Positions 7,712-14,942 of a stretch of DNA of 16,411 bases are shown piece by piece. The notes below the pieces were generated by a model. That model was given only the letters and a program-made list of their open reading frames with translations, had not been told where the DNA came from and did not search any database. The DNA is from Christensenella sp. UBA1252. GTDB taxonomy: Bacteria; Bacillota; Clostridia; Christensenellales; CAG-1252. The stretch covers positions 4,624 to 21,034 of the forward strand of contig DBVY01000056.1 in assembly GCA_002308575.1 (NCBI GenBank), written 5' to 3'. Both the position numbers and the translations under genes were made by a program. Position 1 is the stretch's first letter. The number at the start of each line of letters is the position of its first letter.

Positions 7712-9058
7712 ATGAAAGCGAAGGATATCGTTACGCTTGAAATCGAGGGTTTCGGAATGGAGGGAGAGGGCGTCGCCCATCAAGATGGACACACTTTTTT
7801 CGTCCCGTTCGTTCTGCCGAAGGAAAAGGTCAAAGTCGCGGTCGATCGCGTAAAAGGCAAGATCGTTTTCGCACATTTGATCAAAATGATCGAGCCTTCG
7901 CCCGAACGGCAAGCGCCCGTTTGCCCGTTCTTCGGTAAGTGCGGCGGTTGCGCGTTGCAGCACCTCGCCTACGAAAAGCAAACGGAAGTAAAAAAGCGGA
8001 ACGTGATCTCGCTTTTCTCCAAAAACGCGGGCGTAACGCTTTCCGATCTTCCTCTCGAAAGGAGCGAGCCGTTCGCTTATCGAAACAAGATCTCCCTTCC
8101 GTTCGGCTTTGAGAACGGCGCGCCGACCCTCGGGCTTTTCAAGAGGGGAACGCATAAGGTCCTTTCCGTAACGCGTTGTCCGCTTCACGGAGAATGGATC
8201 GAACCTCTGATCGCCGCGGTCGTCGCGTTCGCAAAAGAAAACGCGCTTTCGGTTTACGACGAAAAGACGGGGAAAGGACTGCTTCGCCATCTGGTCGCAA
8301 GGCGGCTTCCGCTCGGAGATTCGTTTACGTTCAGCGTGACGGTCGTGATCAACGGCGAAACGATGCCGTGCGAAAAAGAATTCGCCGCCGCCGTTCGCGC
8401 CGCAACGAGCGAAAACGCAAGCGTGTTCGTTTGCAAGAATACGGCGAGAAACAACGTAATCCTGTCGCCGGATATTCGAAAGATCGCGGGGATCTCCGCG
8501 ATCGAAACCGATTTTTGCGGCGGAAGATGGGAAGTGTCCCCTTTGTCTTTCCTGCAAGTGAATTTCGAGGTCGCGGAAAAGATCTATCGCGCCGTGCAGC
8601 GCGCGATCCCCGAAGGTGCTTTCGTCGTGGACGCTTATTCCGGAACGGGCATTATGAGCGCCCTCGTTGCAAAAAACGCGGAGAAAGTCGTCGGGATCGA
8701 AGTGATCAAGGACGCTACCGTGAACGCTATGAAAAACGCCGAGCGATTCGGCGTCGGGGAAAAAGTTACGCACCTTTGCGGCGAAGTCGAAGCGTTGCTT
8801 CCGAGCGTCGTCGAGGGGAAAAAAGAGTACGTTCTCGTCGTCGATCCGCCGAGAGCAGGGCTTCAAAAGAGCGTGATCGAAACGATCCTCGCTTGCCCGC
8901 CGTCTTTGATCGCGTACGTTTCCTGTTCGCCCGCCACCTTGACGCGCGACGTAAACGATTTGATTCGCGGAGGCTTTGCGCTTTCGTCGGTTGAGCTTTT
9001 CGATATGTTTCCGGAAACGCCGCATATCGAAACGGTTTGCTTGCTTGTCAGGCAATGA
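7712..9058 (+). CDS. rlmD: 23S rRNA (uracil-5-)-methyltransferase, RlmD/RlmCD-like (RumA family)
   Basis: This SAM-dependent enzyme methylates C5 of a uracil in 23S rRNA (U1939, and also U747 in RlmCD enzymes). An N-terminal TRAM-like segment (about 5-60) is followed by the iron-sulfur cysteines C71, C77, C80 and C156, a SAM site DAYSGTG (307-313), DPPRAG (378-383) and YVSCSP with catalytic C405. The ending DMFPETPHIETV is typical of the family. The start at ATG 7712 gives 448 aa. A GTG eight codons earlier lies inside the terminator stem, and the TRAM domain begins right after 7712. The ribosome binding site is weak (GAAGAG, close to the ATG). No promoter is evident in the short gap. The family is certain, but which uracil is modified, or whether the substrate is tRNA (TrmA-like), cannot be told from sequence. 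Confidence 0.92.
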   Translation: MKAKDIVTLEIEGFGMEGEGVAHQDGHTFFVPFVLPKEKVKVAVDRVKGKIVFAHLIKMIEPSPERQAPVCPFFGKCGGCALQHLAYEKQTEVKKRNVISLFSKNAGVTLSDLPLERSEPFAYRNKISLPFGFENGAPTLGLFKRGTHKVLSVTRCPLHGEWIEPLIAAVVAFAKENALSVYDEKTGKGLLRHLVARRLPLGDSFTFSVTVVINGETMPCEKEFAAAVRAATSENASVFVCKNTARNNVILSPDIRKIAGISAIETDFCGGRWEVSPLSFLQVNFEVAEKIYRAVQRAIPEGAFVVDAYSGTGIMSALVAKNAEKVVGIEVIKDATVNAMKNAERFGVGEKVTHLCGEVEALLPSVVEGKKEYVLVVDPPRAGLQKSVIETILACPPSLIAYVSCSPATLTRDVNDLIRGGFALSSVELFDMFPETPHIETVCLLVRQ

Positions 9059-9068
9059 GGAGAAACGA

Positions 9069-9383
9069 ATGATCGTGGGCGTCTGTATAAAGTTTGCGGT
9101 CGGAGCGCTTTGCATCGTGTTGGGTCTGCTGATTTGGCTCAAACGAAAAGTTTCCCTCCTGCATACGTATCACTATAAGAACGTAAAGCCGGAGAAGATC
9201 CCGTCTTACGCGCGAATGGTTGGGATCGGGCTGATCCTGATCGGCGTCGGGATCTGCGTTTCGGGCGTTCTCGATCTTCTGCGTTCCTCGCTTTGGTGGG
9301 TCGCGCTCATCGTCGGGTTCGTTTCGGGATTGACCGTGTTTTGCGTCGCGCAAAAGAAATACAACGGTTCCGTTTTCGGTTGA
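9069..9383 (+). CDS. Small three-TM membrane protein, DUF3784-like
   Basis: This 104-aa protein has three predicted membrane segments (about 3-24, 50-70, 76-94) and a basic loop containing HTYHYKNVK. Length, topology and the loop followed by a Gly-rich second helix resemble the uncharacterised DUF3784 family of Firmicutes; this is pattern recognition, not a search result. The start at 9069 follows AGGAGA and lies ten bases after the methyltransferase stop, so it is probably cotranscribed with it. The same frame is open for 31 more codons upstream, but that stretch overlaps the methyltransferase and has no ribosome binding site. Confidence 0.82.
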   Translation: MIVGVCIKFAVGALCIVLGLLIWLKRKVSLLHTYHYKNVKPEKIPSYARMVGIGLILIGVGICVSGVLDLLRSSLWWVALIVGFVSGLTVFCVAQKKYNGSVFG

Positions 9384-9458
9384 TCCGATTCGGCGGTTAT
9401 AACGAAACAATGAAAAGATAAATATATAAAGGAGAAAGGCATTCGGTAACAGAGGACT

Positions 9459-10583
9459 ATGATCAGAAATATTTTTTTGAATAACTACGTCTTCATTTAT
9501 GAGTTGGTCGGCTTGTTCATTCTTTTGAACATAGGCGTTCATCTTTCCGAGCGCATGAAAAAGACGACCCGCATCGTCTTGATCTTGATCGCGCTCGAAA
9601 CGGTGTTTTTCTATTTGGAAAATTGGACGCAGACCTTCGATCACGTCACTGTATTCAGACCGCTTTTGACGGCGGCGATCTATTCTTTGTATCCGGTCAT
9701 CGTAATCGTCCTGATGCAGCTCGCGGCGCAAAAGCCGTTTTCCAAGAAAAAGCTGATCATGCTCTTTATTCCGGAGATCATTTGCGTTCCTCTGTATTTT
9801 TCGTCGCAATGGACGCACTTGGTTTTCTACTATAAGGCTCCGAATAATTTTGCGGGAGGCAATCCCGTTTTGTGTTATTTGCCGTATATTCTGTTCGGTT
9901 TTTACGTCGTCTTGTTCGTTATTGACGTGTTCCGTACGATGAAGCGGACGTCCCCTGTCAGTTTGTGGTTTTCGATCTCGTATATCGTGTTCGGGTCGGT
10001 GATCGGCGGTCTGTTCTTCATTTCTTTCGATGCGCGAGAAAATTACAGTCCGTTATTGATGTCCGCGATCTTGCTCTATTACGTTTACGTCTATATCCAT
10101 ATGGCGAAGATCGATCCTTTGACTTCGCTTTTGAACAGGCAGAGTTTTTATAAAGTCGTGCAATCCAATCCGAAAACGGTTACGGGCGTGATCTCCGTCG
10201 ATATGAATGATCTGAAATTTTTAAACGATAATTTCGGTCACGAAGAAGGTGATAAAGCCTTGTGTGAAGTCGCGAAAATATTGAGCGATTATTGCGGCAA
10301 AGGCGGATTCGTGTATCGCGTCGGCGGCGACGAATTCGTGATCGTCTATAAGGGCGTAAAAGAAGCGAAGATCGTCGAAACGATCTCCGTGATGAAGGAC
10401 AGATTGGCGGGCACCGCGTATTCGTGCGCGTTCGGCTATGCGATGAGAAAATCAAACGAGTCGATCAATACCGCGGTTAAAAACTCCGACCAAATGATGT
10501 ACCTCAATAAAGCGATAATGAAAGCGAAGAAAAAACAGCCCGTCGTCGATCCGAATTCGCAAACGGACGAGGAGGAAAGTTGA
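9459..10583 (+). CDS. Membrane diguanylate cyclase, 7-TM plus GGDEF domain (first copy)
   Basis: The product is predicted to make cyclic di-GMP from two GTP at the inner face of the membrane. The N-terminal half has about seven hydrophobic helices (near 10-29, 37-55, 70-90, 98-115, 136-157, 168-190, 196-215) and no recognised sensor family. The GGDEF domain begins at DPLTSLLNR (219-227). It keeps the metal and GTP residues D248, N256 and D265 and an intact GGDEF signature at 289-293, so activity is likely. The RxxD inhibitory site expected just upstream of GGDEF is absent (KGGF instead). The ATG at 9459 has a close AGAGGA site. A stronger AAAGGAGA site at 9428 lies too far upstream, and a stop codon in this frame prevents an earlier start. 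It has no partner EAL, HD-GYP or PilZ gene nearby. The next gene overlaps its stop codon. Confidence 0.93.
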   Translation: MIRNIFLNNYVFIYELVGLFILLNIGVHLSERMKKTTRIVLILIALETVFFYLENWTQTFDHVTVFRPLLTAAIYSLYPVIVIVLMQLAAQKPFSKKKLIMLFIPEIICVPLYFSSQWTHLVFYYKAPNNFAGGNPVLCYLPYILFGFYVVLFVIDVFRTMKRTSPVSLWFSISYIVFGSVIGGLFFISFDARENYSPLLMSAILLYYVYVYIHMAKIDPLTSLLNRQSFYKVVQSNPKTVTGVISVDMNDLKFLNDNFGHEEGDKALCEVAKILSDYCGKGGFVYRVGGDEFVIVYKGVKEAKIVETISVMKDRLAGTAYSCAFGYAMRKSNESINTAVKNSDQMMYLNKAIMKAKKKQPVVDPNSQTDEEES

Positions 10584-11125
10584 TCCTTCGAACGGAGAGG
10601 TTGATCCTGCGTCCGTGGGAAGAATCGGACGCGGAAAGTTTGTATGCGTACGCGAAAGATCCGAGCGTAGGACCCGCTGCCGGTTGGCGCCCGCACGAAA
10701 GCGTCCAAGACAGCTTCGACGTGATCCGAAACGTCCTTTCCGCCGAGGAAACCTATGCGGTTTGTTTAAAAGAGGACGGCGTGGCGATCGGCAGCGTCGG
10801 CTTGATCGCGCCGACCGCAGCGCACACGGCGATCCGCGAAACGGAAAGGGAAGTCGGCTTTTGGATCGGCGTTCCGTTTTGGGGAAAAGGGTATATTCCC
10901 GAGGCGGTGCGCGCTCTGCAATCGCATGCGTTTTCGGATCTCGGCGTTACGGCGCTTTGGTGCGGCTATTACGACGGAAACGAAAAGTCCAAACGGTGTC
11001 AGGAAAAATGCGGCTTCCGCTTCCATCACACCGAGGTAAACAAACCGTGCGTTCTGATGCAAGACGTCAGAACGGAGCATTACACCTATTTGACGAAGGA
11101 GGACTGGAAACGTGGCGTCCGATAA
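10580..11125 (+). CDS. GNAT family N-acetyltransferase, RimJ/RimL-like
   Basis: The 181-aa product opens with TERLILRPW and carries the acetyl-CoA binding motif WGKGYIPEA (101-109), the pattern of RimJ/RimL-type acetyltransferases. It transfers an acetyl group from acetyl-CoA to an amine, often a protein N-terminus, but the substrate here is unknown. Translation starts at a TTG that overlaps the TGA of the preceding GGDEF gene by two bases, with GGAGGAAAG just upstream. This arrangement suggests coupled translation. The following TfoX-like gene starts inside its last codons. Confidence 0.9.
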   Translation: MILRTERLILRPWEESDAESLYAYAKDPSVGPAAGWRPHESVQDSFDVIRNVLSAEETYAVCLKEDGVAIGSVGLIAPTAAHTAIRETEREVGFWIGVPFWGKGYIPEAVRALQSHAFSDLGVTALWCGYYDGNEKSKRCQEKCGFRFHHTEVNKPCVLMQDVRTEHYTYLTKEDWKRGVR

Positions 11126-11423
11126 AAGCTATTTGCAATTCGTTTTGGACGAGCTTTCGGCGCTCGAGCTTTCTTATCGACCGATGATGGGCGAATACGT
11201 TTTATATTGTGACGGCAAGGTCGTCGGCGGAATCTATGACAACAGGCTCCTTTTAAAACCAACGAAATCGGCGCTGGCGATTTTAAAAGAAGAAGAAAGG
11301 GCGGCGCAATGGGAGATCCCGTACGAGGGCGCGAAAGAAATGATCGCGGCGGATGCGGAAGACTGCTTGACGGTGGAATTGATCCAAGCGGTCGCGGCGG
11401 ATCTTCCGGAAAAGCGCAAATAA
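11112..11423 (+). CDS. TfoX/Sxy N-terminal domain protein
   Basis: This 103-aa protein matches the TfoX_N fold family from memory: YRPMMGEYVLY (22-32), a GGIYDNRLLLKPT segment (39-51) and a YEGAKEM motif (71-77). It lacks the C-terminal domain of proteobacterial TfoX/Sxy, in which the full protein activates competence genes with CRP. In Firmicutes stand-alone TfoX_N proteins have no established role. The start is a GTG with AAGGAGG (11096-11102) nine bases upstream. It overlaps the acetyltransferase gene by 14 nt, so the two are probably translated together. Its place between two diguanylate cyclase genes is suggestive but proves no link. Confidence 0.88.
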   Translation: MASDKSYLQFVLDELSALELSYRPMMGEYVLYCDGKVVGGIYDNRLLLKPTKSALAILKEEERAAQWEIPYEGAKEMIAADAEDCLTVELIQAVAADLPEKRK

Positions 11424-11450
11424 GTTCGAATCGATCAAAGGGAGAAAAGC

Positions 11451-12626
11451 ATGTCGGAATACTTGATTTTTAACATAGAAGCGAATTTGGCGTGTATGAT
11501 CATCTTCGGCATCATGCTCGTTCGCGATTGGAGCAGCGCGGACAAACAAGAAAGACAGATTAAATACGATCACGTTTTGCTTTCGTTTATTTTCTATTTC
11601 ATTTCGGACTTTTTGTGGGCGGCCGTTTTGGACGGATTGATTCCGAAAGTGCGCGTTTCCGTCGTGCTTACGAATTTTGCAAATTTTATCTTAATGTCGT
11701 TGCTTACCTATATGTGGCTTCGCTACGTGATGGCGGTCGAGCACGTTCCGAACAGAGATCGGTTTATCAAAAAGATTGCCGTGCTTTTCCCGTTCGTGGT
11801 TTCCACGCTCGCCTTGATCATCACCTATTTCGCCGCGCCTTCGATCTTGATCGGAGAGGATCTCGAATTAAAGATCGGTTACACGATTTTCTTGGCGGCG
11901 GTGCCGATCATCTATATCGTGGCGGTCCTTATTTATGCGTTGCGAAAAGCTGTTCGGGCAACCAGCGTTTTCGCAAAAAAGAAGCATTATTATATCGGCT
12001 TTTTCCCGTTCATTTTGCTAACGGCGGGGCTTTTCCAAATGTTGGTTTTGCCGCGCATCCCTGTCTTTTGCTTCGCAAGCACGATCATTATGTTGATCTT
12101 CTATATCCAGTCGATGGAAAGACAGATTTCGATCGATCCTTTGACGGGACTGAACAATCGAGGGCAACTGATGCGTTATATTTCGCAGGACTCCAATATC
12201 AAAAGAGAAGGAACCAAAACGTTCGCGGTCATGCTCGACGTAAACGACTTTAAATTGATCAACGATTCGTTCGGCCATGCGGAAGGCGACAGCGCGTTAA
12301 AGATCGTCGCCGATTCGCTCGGCAAGGTCATTAAAGGATGTTCGTTCCCCGTTTTCCTCGGCAGATACGGCGGCGATGAATTCGTGATCATCGCACATCC
12401 GAAGGAAGAAGCGGAATTGGACGAAATGATCCGAAAGATTCGAGAGGAAATCAGCGAGGCTTGCGAAAAAAATAGAACTCCGTACGTGTTGTCGATCGGC
12501 GCCGGTTACGACGAGTATTTGGGCGGGCAGGATTCTATGCCGAAATGTATGCAGCGCGCGGATTATAAGCTCTATTTAGATAAAGAGTATTGCAAGATCC
12601 AGATGCGTTCCGGCAAGCCCGTGTAA
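11451..12626 (+). CDS. Membrane diguanylate cyclase, 7-TM plus GGDEF domain (second copy)
   Basis: The 391-aa product has about seven hydrophobic helices (near 5-24, 42-60, 70-93, 107-128, 141-164, 180-199, 204-220). A GGDEF domain starting at DPLTGLNNR (229-237) follows. D263, N271 and D280, the metal and guanine contacts in characterised enzymes, are kept, as is the GGDEF signature at 307-311. It should therefore make cyclic di-GMP. As in the first copy there is no RxxD inhibitory site upstream of GGDEF, and the terminal helix has YLDK rather than the usual YxAK. The membrane half is only broadly similar to that of the first copy, so the two may sense different signals. A GGAGA site lies seven bases before the ATG. 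It sits 27 nt after the TfoX-like gene and 26 nt before the next gene. Confidence 0.93.
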   Translation: MSEYLIFNIEANLACMIIFGIMLVRDWSSADKQERQIKYDHVLLSFIFYFISDFLWAAVLDGLIPKVRVSVVLTNFANFILMSLLTYMWLRYVMAVEHVPNRDRFIKKIAVLFPFVVSTLALIITYFAAPSILIGEDLELKIGYTIFLAAVPIIYIVAVLIYALRKAVRATSVFAKKKHYYIGFFPFILLTAGLFQMLVLPRIPVFCFASTIIMLIFYIQSMERQISIDPLTGLNNRGQLMRYISQDSNIKREGTKTFAVMLDVNDFKLINDSFGHAEGDSALKIVADSLGKVIKGCSFPVFLGRYGGDEFVIIAHPKEEAELDEMIRKIREEISEACEKNRTPYVLSIGAGYDEYLGGQDSMPKCMQRADYKLYLDKEYCKIQMRSGKPV

Positions 12627-12652
12627 AGCGATATCGTTTACGGAGGCGGATA

Positions 12653-13453
12653 ATGGAAGAAAAGAAAGGGTTGTTATTGAACAGGTTGCAGATCATCGGA
12701 TATTTGCTCTATTTTCTGATCCTTCTCGGGGAGCGGCTCGCGGCTTTGATTCTCAGCGTCCGCCACGGCGGTGTCTATGCGCTGACGTCGGGTAACGTTT
12801 TTAACTATATCGCTTACGGCATTACGGCGGCGAGTTTCGTCGCGGGCGTCGCGCTTTGCGTAAAACCGTCGATCGAAATGGGGAAAGCCTTGTTCGGCGG
12901 CTCGGCCTTTTCTTTTGAAACGAGGTCGAAAGGGCTTTGCGTCGCCGGCGCGGCGATCTTGTTCGGCGGCATGATGCACACGGGTTTTACGCTCGCCGGA
13001 TTGCAATTCGTTTCCTATGGGTTTTTGATCGGCGCGATGATCGTAAAATGCGTGGAAGACTGTTTGAACGGAAAAAATAAGTTCCTTGCAATTTCGTCCG
13101 TTATCTATCTGACCCTTTTCGCAATGGCGATCCCGGTTTGTTATATCTCTTTTATGGATCTTCCGCTTCGCATTTCGTTCTTTGCGTTCGAGTTCGTCGC
13201 GGTGTTTGTGCTCGTTCCCTGCTTTTTCGTTATGCTCGGGGATTTTTTGAAGGAGGGGAGCGACGTGTTCCGCTTTCAATATCCCGTTCTGCTTTTCGTT
13301 CTTTCGGGCGCGGTCGTCGCGCTGAAATGGAAAGAAGAGATCAACTTTTTCGTTTTGATTTTTTTGGCGTTGACCGAAGCTTTTTATCTGTCGTTCGGGC
13401 TCGTCGCGCGTCGCAAACGCAAAGCGCTCGCGTCGGAAGCGAAAGGAGAATGA
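12653..13453 (+). CDS. Polytopic membrane protein of unknown family (about 8 TM)
   Basis: I do not recognise this 266-aa protein. It has about eight hydrophobic segments (near 14-34, 50-70, 94-110, 114-136, 145-166, 172-198, 209-226, 231-251) and a basic C-terminal tail (RRKRK), consistent with a cytoplasmic C-terminus. No catalytic or transport motif is visible. The ATG at 12653 is preferred because GGAGG lies just upstream; the same frame is open 21 codons earlier but overlaps the GGDEF gene without a ribosome binding site. It sits tightly between the second GGDEF gene and tag, with one base between its stop and the tag start, so it is almost certainly cotranscribed. Confidence 0.85.
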   Translation: MEEKKGLLLNRLQIIGYLLYFLILLGERLAALILSVRHGGVYALTSGNVFNYIAYGITAASFVAGVALCVKPSIEMGKALFGGSAFSFETRSKGLCVAGAAILFGGMMHTGFTLAGLQFVSYGFLIGAMIVKCVEDCLNGKNKFLAISSVIYLTLFAMAIPVCYISFMDLPLRISFFAFEFVAVFVLVPCFFVMLGDFLKEGSDVFRFQYPVLLFVLSGAVVALKWKEEINFFVLIFLALTEAFYLSFGLVARRKRKALASEAKGE

Positions 13454-13454
13454 C

Positions 13455-14066
13455 GTGGGTTACTGCGATTGGGCGAACGGAAGCGCCGATTTGAAAAAGT
13501 ACCACGATGAAGAATGGGGCGTTCCCGTTTTCGACGATAAAAAAATGTTCGAGCATCTTTCGTTGGAATGTTTGCAATGCGGACTTTCTTGGGGTCTGAT
13601 GCTCAAAAAGCGCGAAGTGTTCCGCGCCTGTTTCGGCGGGTTCGATTTCGAAAAGGTCGCCGCTTACGGGGAAACGGATGTCGAACGTATTTTGCAAACG
13701 AAAGATATGCTCCGTTCGCGAGGAAAAATCGAAGCGATCGTGAACAATGCGAAACGTTTTGTCGAGATCCGCGAAGAATTCGGAAGTTTTTGCAATTATT
13801 TGCGGGGTTTTTCGGGAGAAGAAACGATTTTGTACGAAGGACACGAAAAAGAGGGTGCGAAGATCCCCGTTTCGAACGGGCTTTCCGCAAGGATTTCGGC
13901 GGATCTCAAAAGAAGAGGGTTTAAGTACGTCGGCGCGATCACGATTTATTCGCATTTGCAGGCGTGCGGCGTGATCAACGATCACGACGAAAGTTGCCCT
14001 TGTTTCGCTCGCATCAACGCCGCATATCCTTTTCGCCGCGTGGCGCTTGACGAAGAAATCTATTAG
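13455..14066 (+). CDS. tag: DNA-3-methyladenine glycosylase I
   Basis: This base-excision repair enzyme removes 3-methyladenine from alkylated DNA. The 203-aa product keeps the Tag signature: zinc ligands C4, H17, H177 and C181, with Y16, E38 and W46 in the base-binding pocket. YHDEEWGVP lies at 16-24 and NDHDESC at 175-181. The start is a GTG at 13455 with AAAGGAG six to ten bases upstream. A nearby ATG at 13450 is in another frame and gives only a short shadow peptide. It is packed one base after the 8-TM gene and probably shares its transcript. No Ada-type regulator is visible. Confidence 0.96.
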   Translation: MGYCDWANGSADLKKYHDEEWGVPVFDDKKMFEHLSLECLQCGLSWGLMLKKREVFRACFGGFDFEKVAAYGETDVERILQTKDMLRSRGKIEAIVNNAKRFVEIREEFGSFCNYLRGFSGEETILYEGHEKEGAKIPVSNGLSARISADLKRRGFKYVGAITIYSHLQACGVINDHDESCPCFARINAAYPFRRVALDEEIY

Positions 14067-14079
14067 GATCAAAAAACGT

Positions 14080-14466
14080 ATGGATATGCTGATTGAATTC
14101 TTATTCGAATTGGTCTTCGACCTCAGCGTGGAACTCGCCACGCATAAGAAAACGCGGAAATGGATCCGCTTTCCTTTGATCTTTTTGATTTCCGTTTTTA
14201 TCATAGGCATTCTTGCGTTTATCGGACTTTTCGGCGTTTTTATGATCGCGAACAAAAAGGCGCCGATCGACGTAACGCTCGGCTGGACGTTGATCGCTTT
14301 GGACGTCATTATGATCCTTTCCGCCGTCGTTAAGATCGTGCGTCAGATCAAAGAGCTCAGGAAAAAGTACGCGATCGTCGCGGAAGAAGAAAAGAAAAAA
14401 CAAGAAGAAGCGGCAAAAGCACACGAGCAAAGCGAAGAGGAAGCGTCGAATGATTTACAGCGATAA
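14080..14466 (+). CDS. Small two-TM membrane protein with charged C-terminal tail, unknown function
   Basis: I do not recognise a named family, though small clostridial hypothetical proteins with this layout exist. The 128-aa product has an amphipathic N-terminus (IEFLFELVFDLSVE), a basic stretch (HKKTRKWIR, 22-30), two membrane helices (about 31-56 and 65-86) and a Lys/Glu-rich, probably coiled-coil tail (about 88-125). The ATG at 14080 is preferred over an in-frame TTG at 14047, which overlaps tag and has no ribosome binding site; the site before the ATG (AGGAT) is itself weak and somewhat distant. Its 3' end overlaps the next acetyltransferase gene by 17 nt. Confidence 0.75.
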   Translation: MDMLIEFLFELVFDLSVELATHKKTRKWIRFPLIFLISVFIIGILAFIGLFGVFMIANKKAPIDVTLGWTLIALDVIMILSAVVKIVRQIKELRKKYAIVAEEEKKKQEEAAKAHEQSEEEASNDLQR

Positions 14467-14848
14467 AAAGGATTTTACGAAAGAAGAGCTTGCCGATCTT
14501 TTCTTGTCCGTCGAATGGTCGAGCGGACACTTTCCGGAAAAACTCGTCGTCGCAATGAAAAACTTCCGCACCGTCTTTTCCGCGTGGGAGAAGGATCAGC
14601 TTGTCGGAATGATTTGCGTGATGGACGACGGCATCATGAACGCGTACGTGCATTATTTGCTCGTTCGTCCCGAATTTCAGGGGCAGGGCGTCGGAAAGAA
14701 GCTGGTCGAGCTCGTCAAAGAAAAATATGCGTCCTATCTTCGCATCGTCGTCGTTGCGTATAACGCCGAAATGGGATTTTACGAGAGTTGCGGGTTCTCT
14801 CCCGCGAAAGACGCGAGCGCGATGTTTATCACCGAGCTTTGGACCTAA
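14450..14848 (+). CDS. GNAT family N-acetyltransferase
   Basis: The 132-aa product has the GNAT core: YVHYLLVRPEFQGQGVG (66-82), with the acetyl-CoA pyrophosphate-binding QGQGVG at 77-82, and the C-terminal FYESCGF strand-helix (110-116). The substrate is unknown. It belongs to a different GNAT subgroup from the RimL-like gene at 10580. The ATG at 14450 is preceded by AGAGGAAG and overlaps the preceding membrane-protein gene by 17 nt, which suggests translational coupling. It is the last gene of the dense cluster. Confidence 0.92.
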   Translation: MIYSDKKDFTKEELADLFLSVEWSSGHFPEKLVVAMKNFRTVFSAWEKDQLVGMICVMDDGIMNAYVHYLLVRPEFQGQGVGKKLVELVKEKYASYLRIVVVAYNAEMGFYESCGFSPAKDASAMFITELWT

Positions 14849-14856
14849 CGCAGGGC

Positions 14857-14886
14857 GCAAAACGCGCGCAAACTACCGCGTTTTGC
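14857..14886. other. Perfect 10-bp hairpin after the acetyltransferase gene
   Basis: GCAAAACGCG (14857-14866) pairs perfectly with CGCGTTTTGC (14877-14886) around a 10-nt loop, eight bases after the stop codon. There is no T-run after it on either strand, so it is not a canonical intrinsic terminator. It could still end or protect the transcript of the cluster, or serve as a protein-binding site. Confidence 0.5.
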
Positions 14887-14904
14887 AATAAAAAACGGAA
14901 TAAG

Positions 14905-14934
14905 TTGACAAAATATATAAATAAGTATTATCAT
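14905..14934 (+). promoter_or_regulatory. Probable promoter abutting the 6-TM gene start
   Basis: A perfect TTGACA (14905-14910) is followed by TATCAT at 14929-14934 (18-nt spacer) or TATTAT at 14926-14931 (15-nt spacer). With the first choice, transcription would begin around 14941, two bases before the ATG at 14943. The resulting mRNA would be leaderless or nearly so. Confidence 0.6.
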
Positions 14935-14942
14935 AAAAGAGT

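Noticed and set aside
5345..9142. Long minus-strand frames opposite pfkA (5345-6373), pfp (6431-7639) and the methyltransferase (7682-9142)
   Set aside because: Mirror frames of well-supported genes with no recognisable domains or start signals.
9384..9458. Separate promoter for the first GGDEF gene
   Set aside because: TATAAC at 9398-9403 and AT-rich sequence are present, but no -35 at suitable spacing is convincing; the gene may simply be in the upstream operon.
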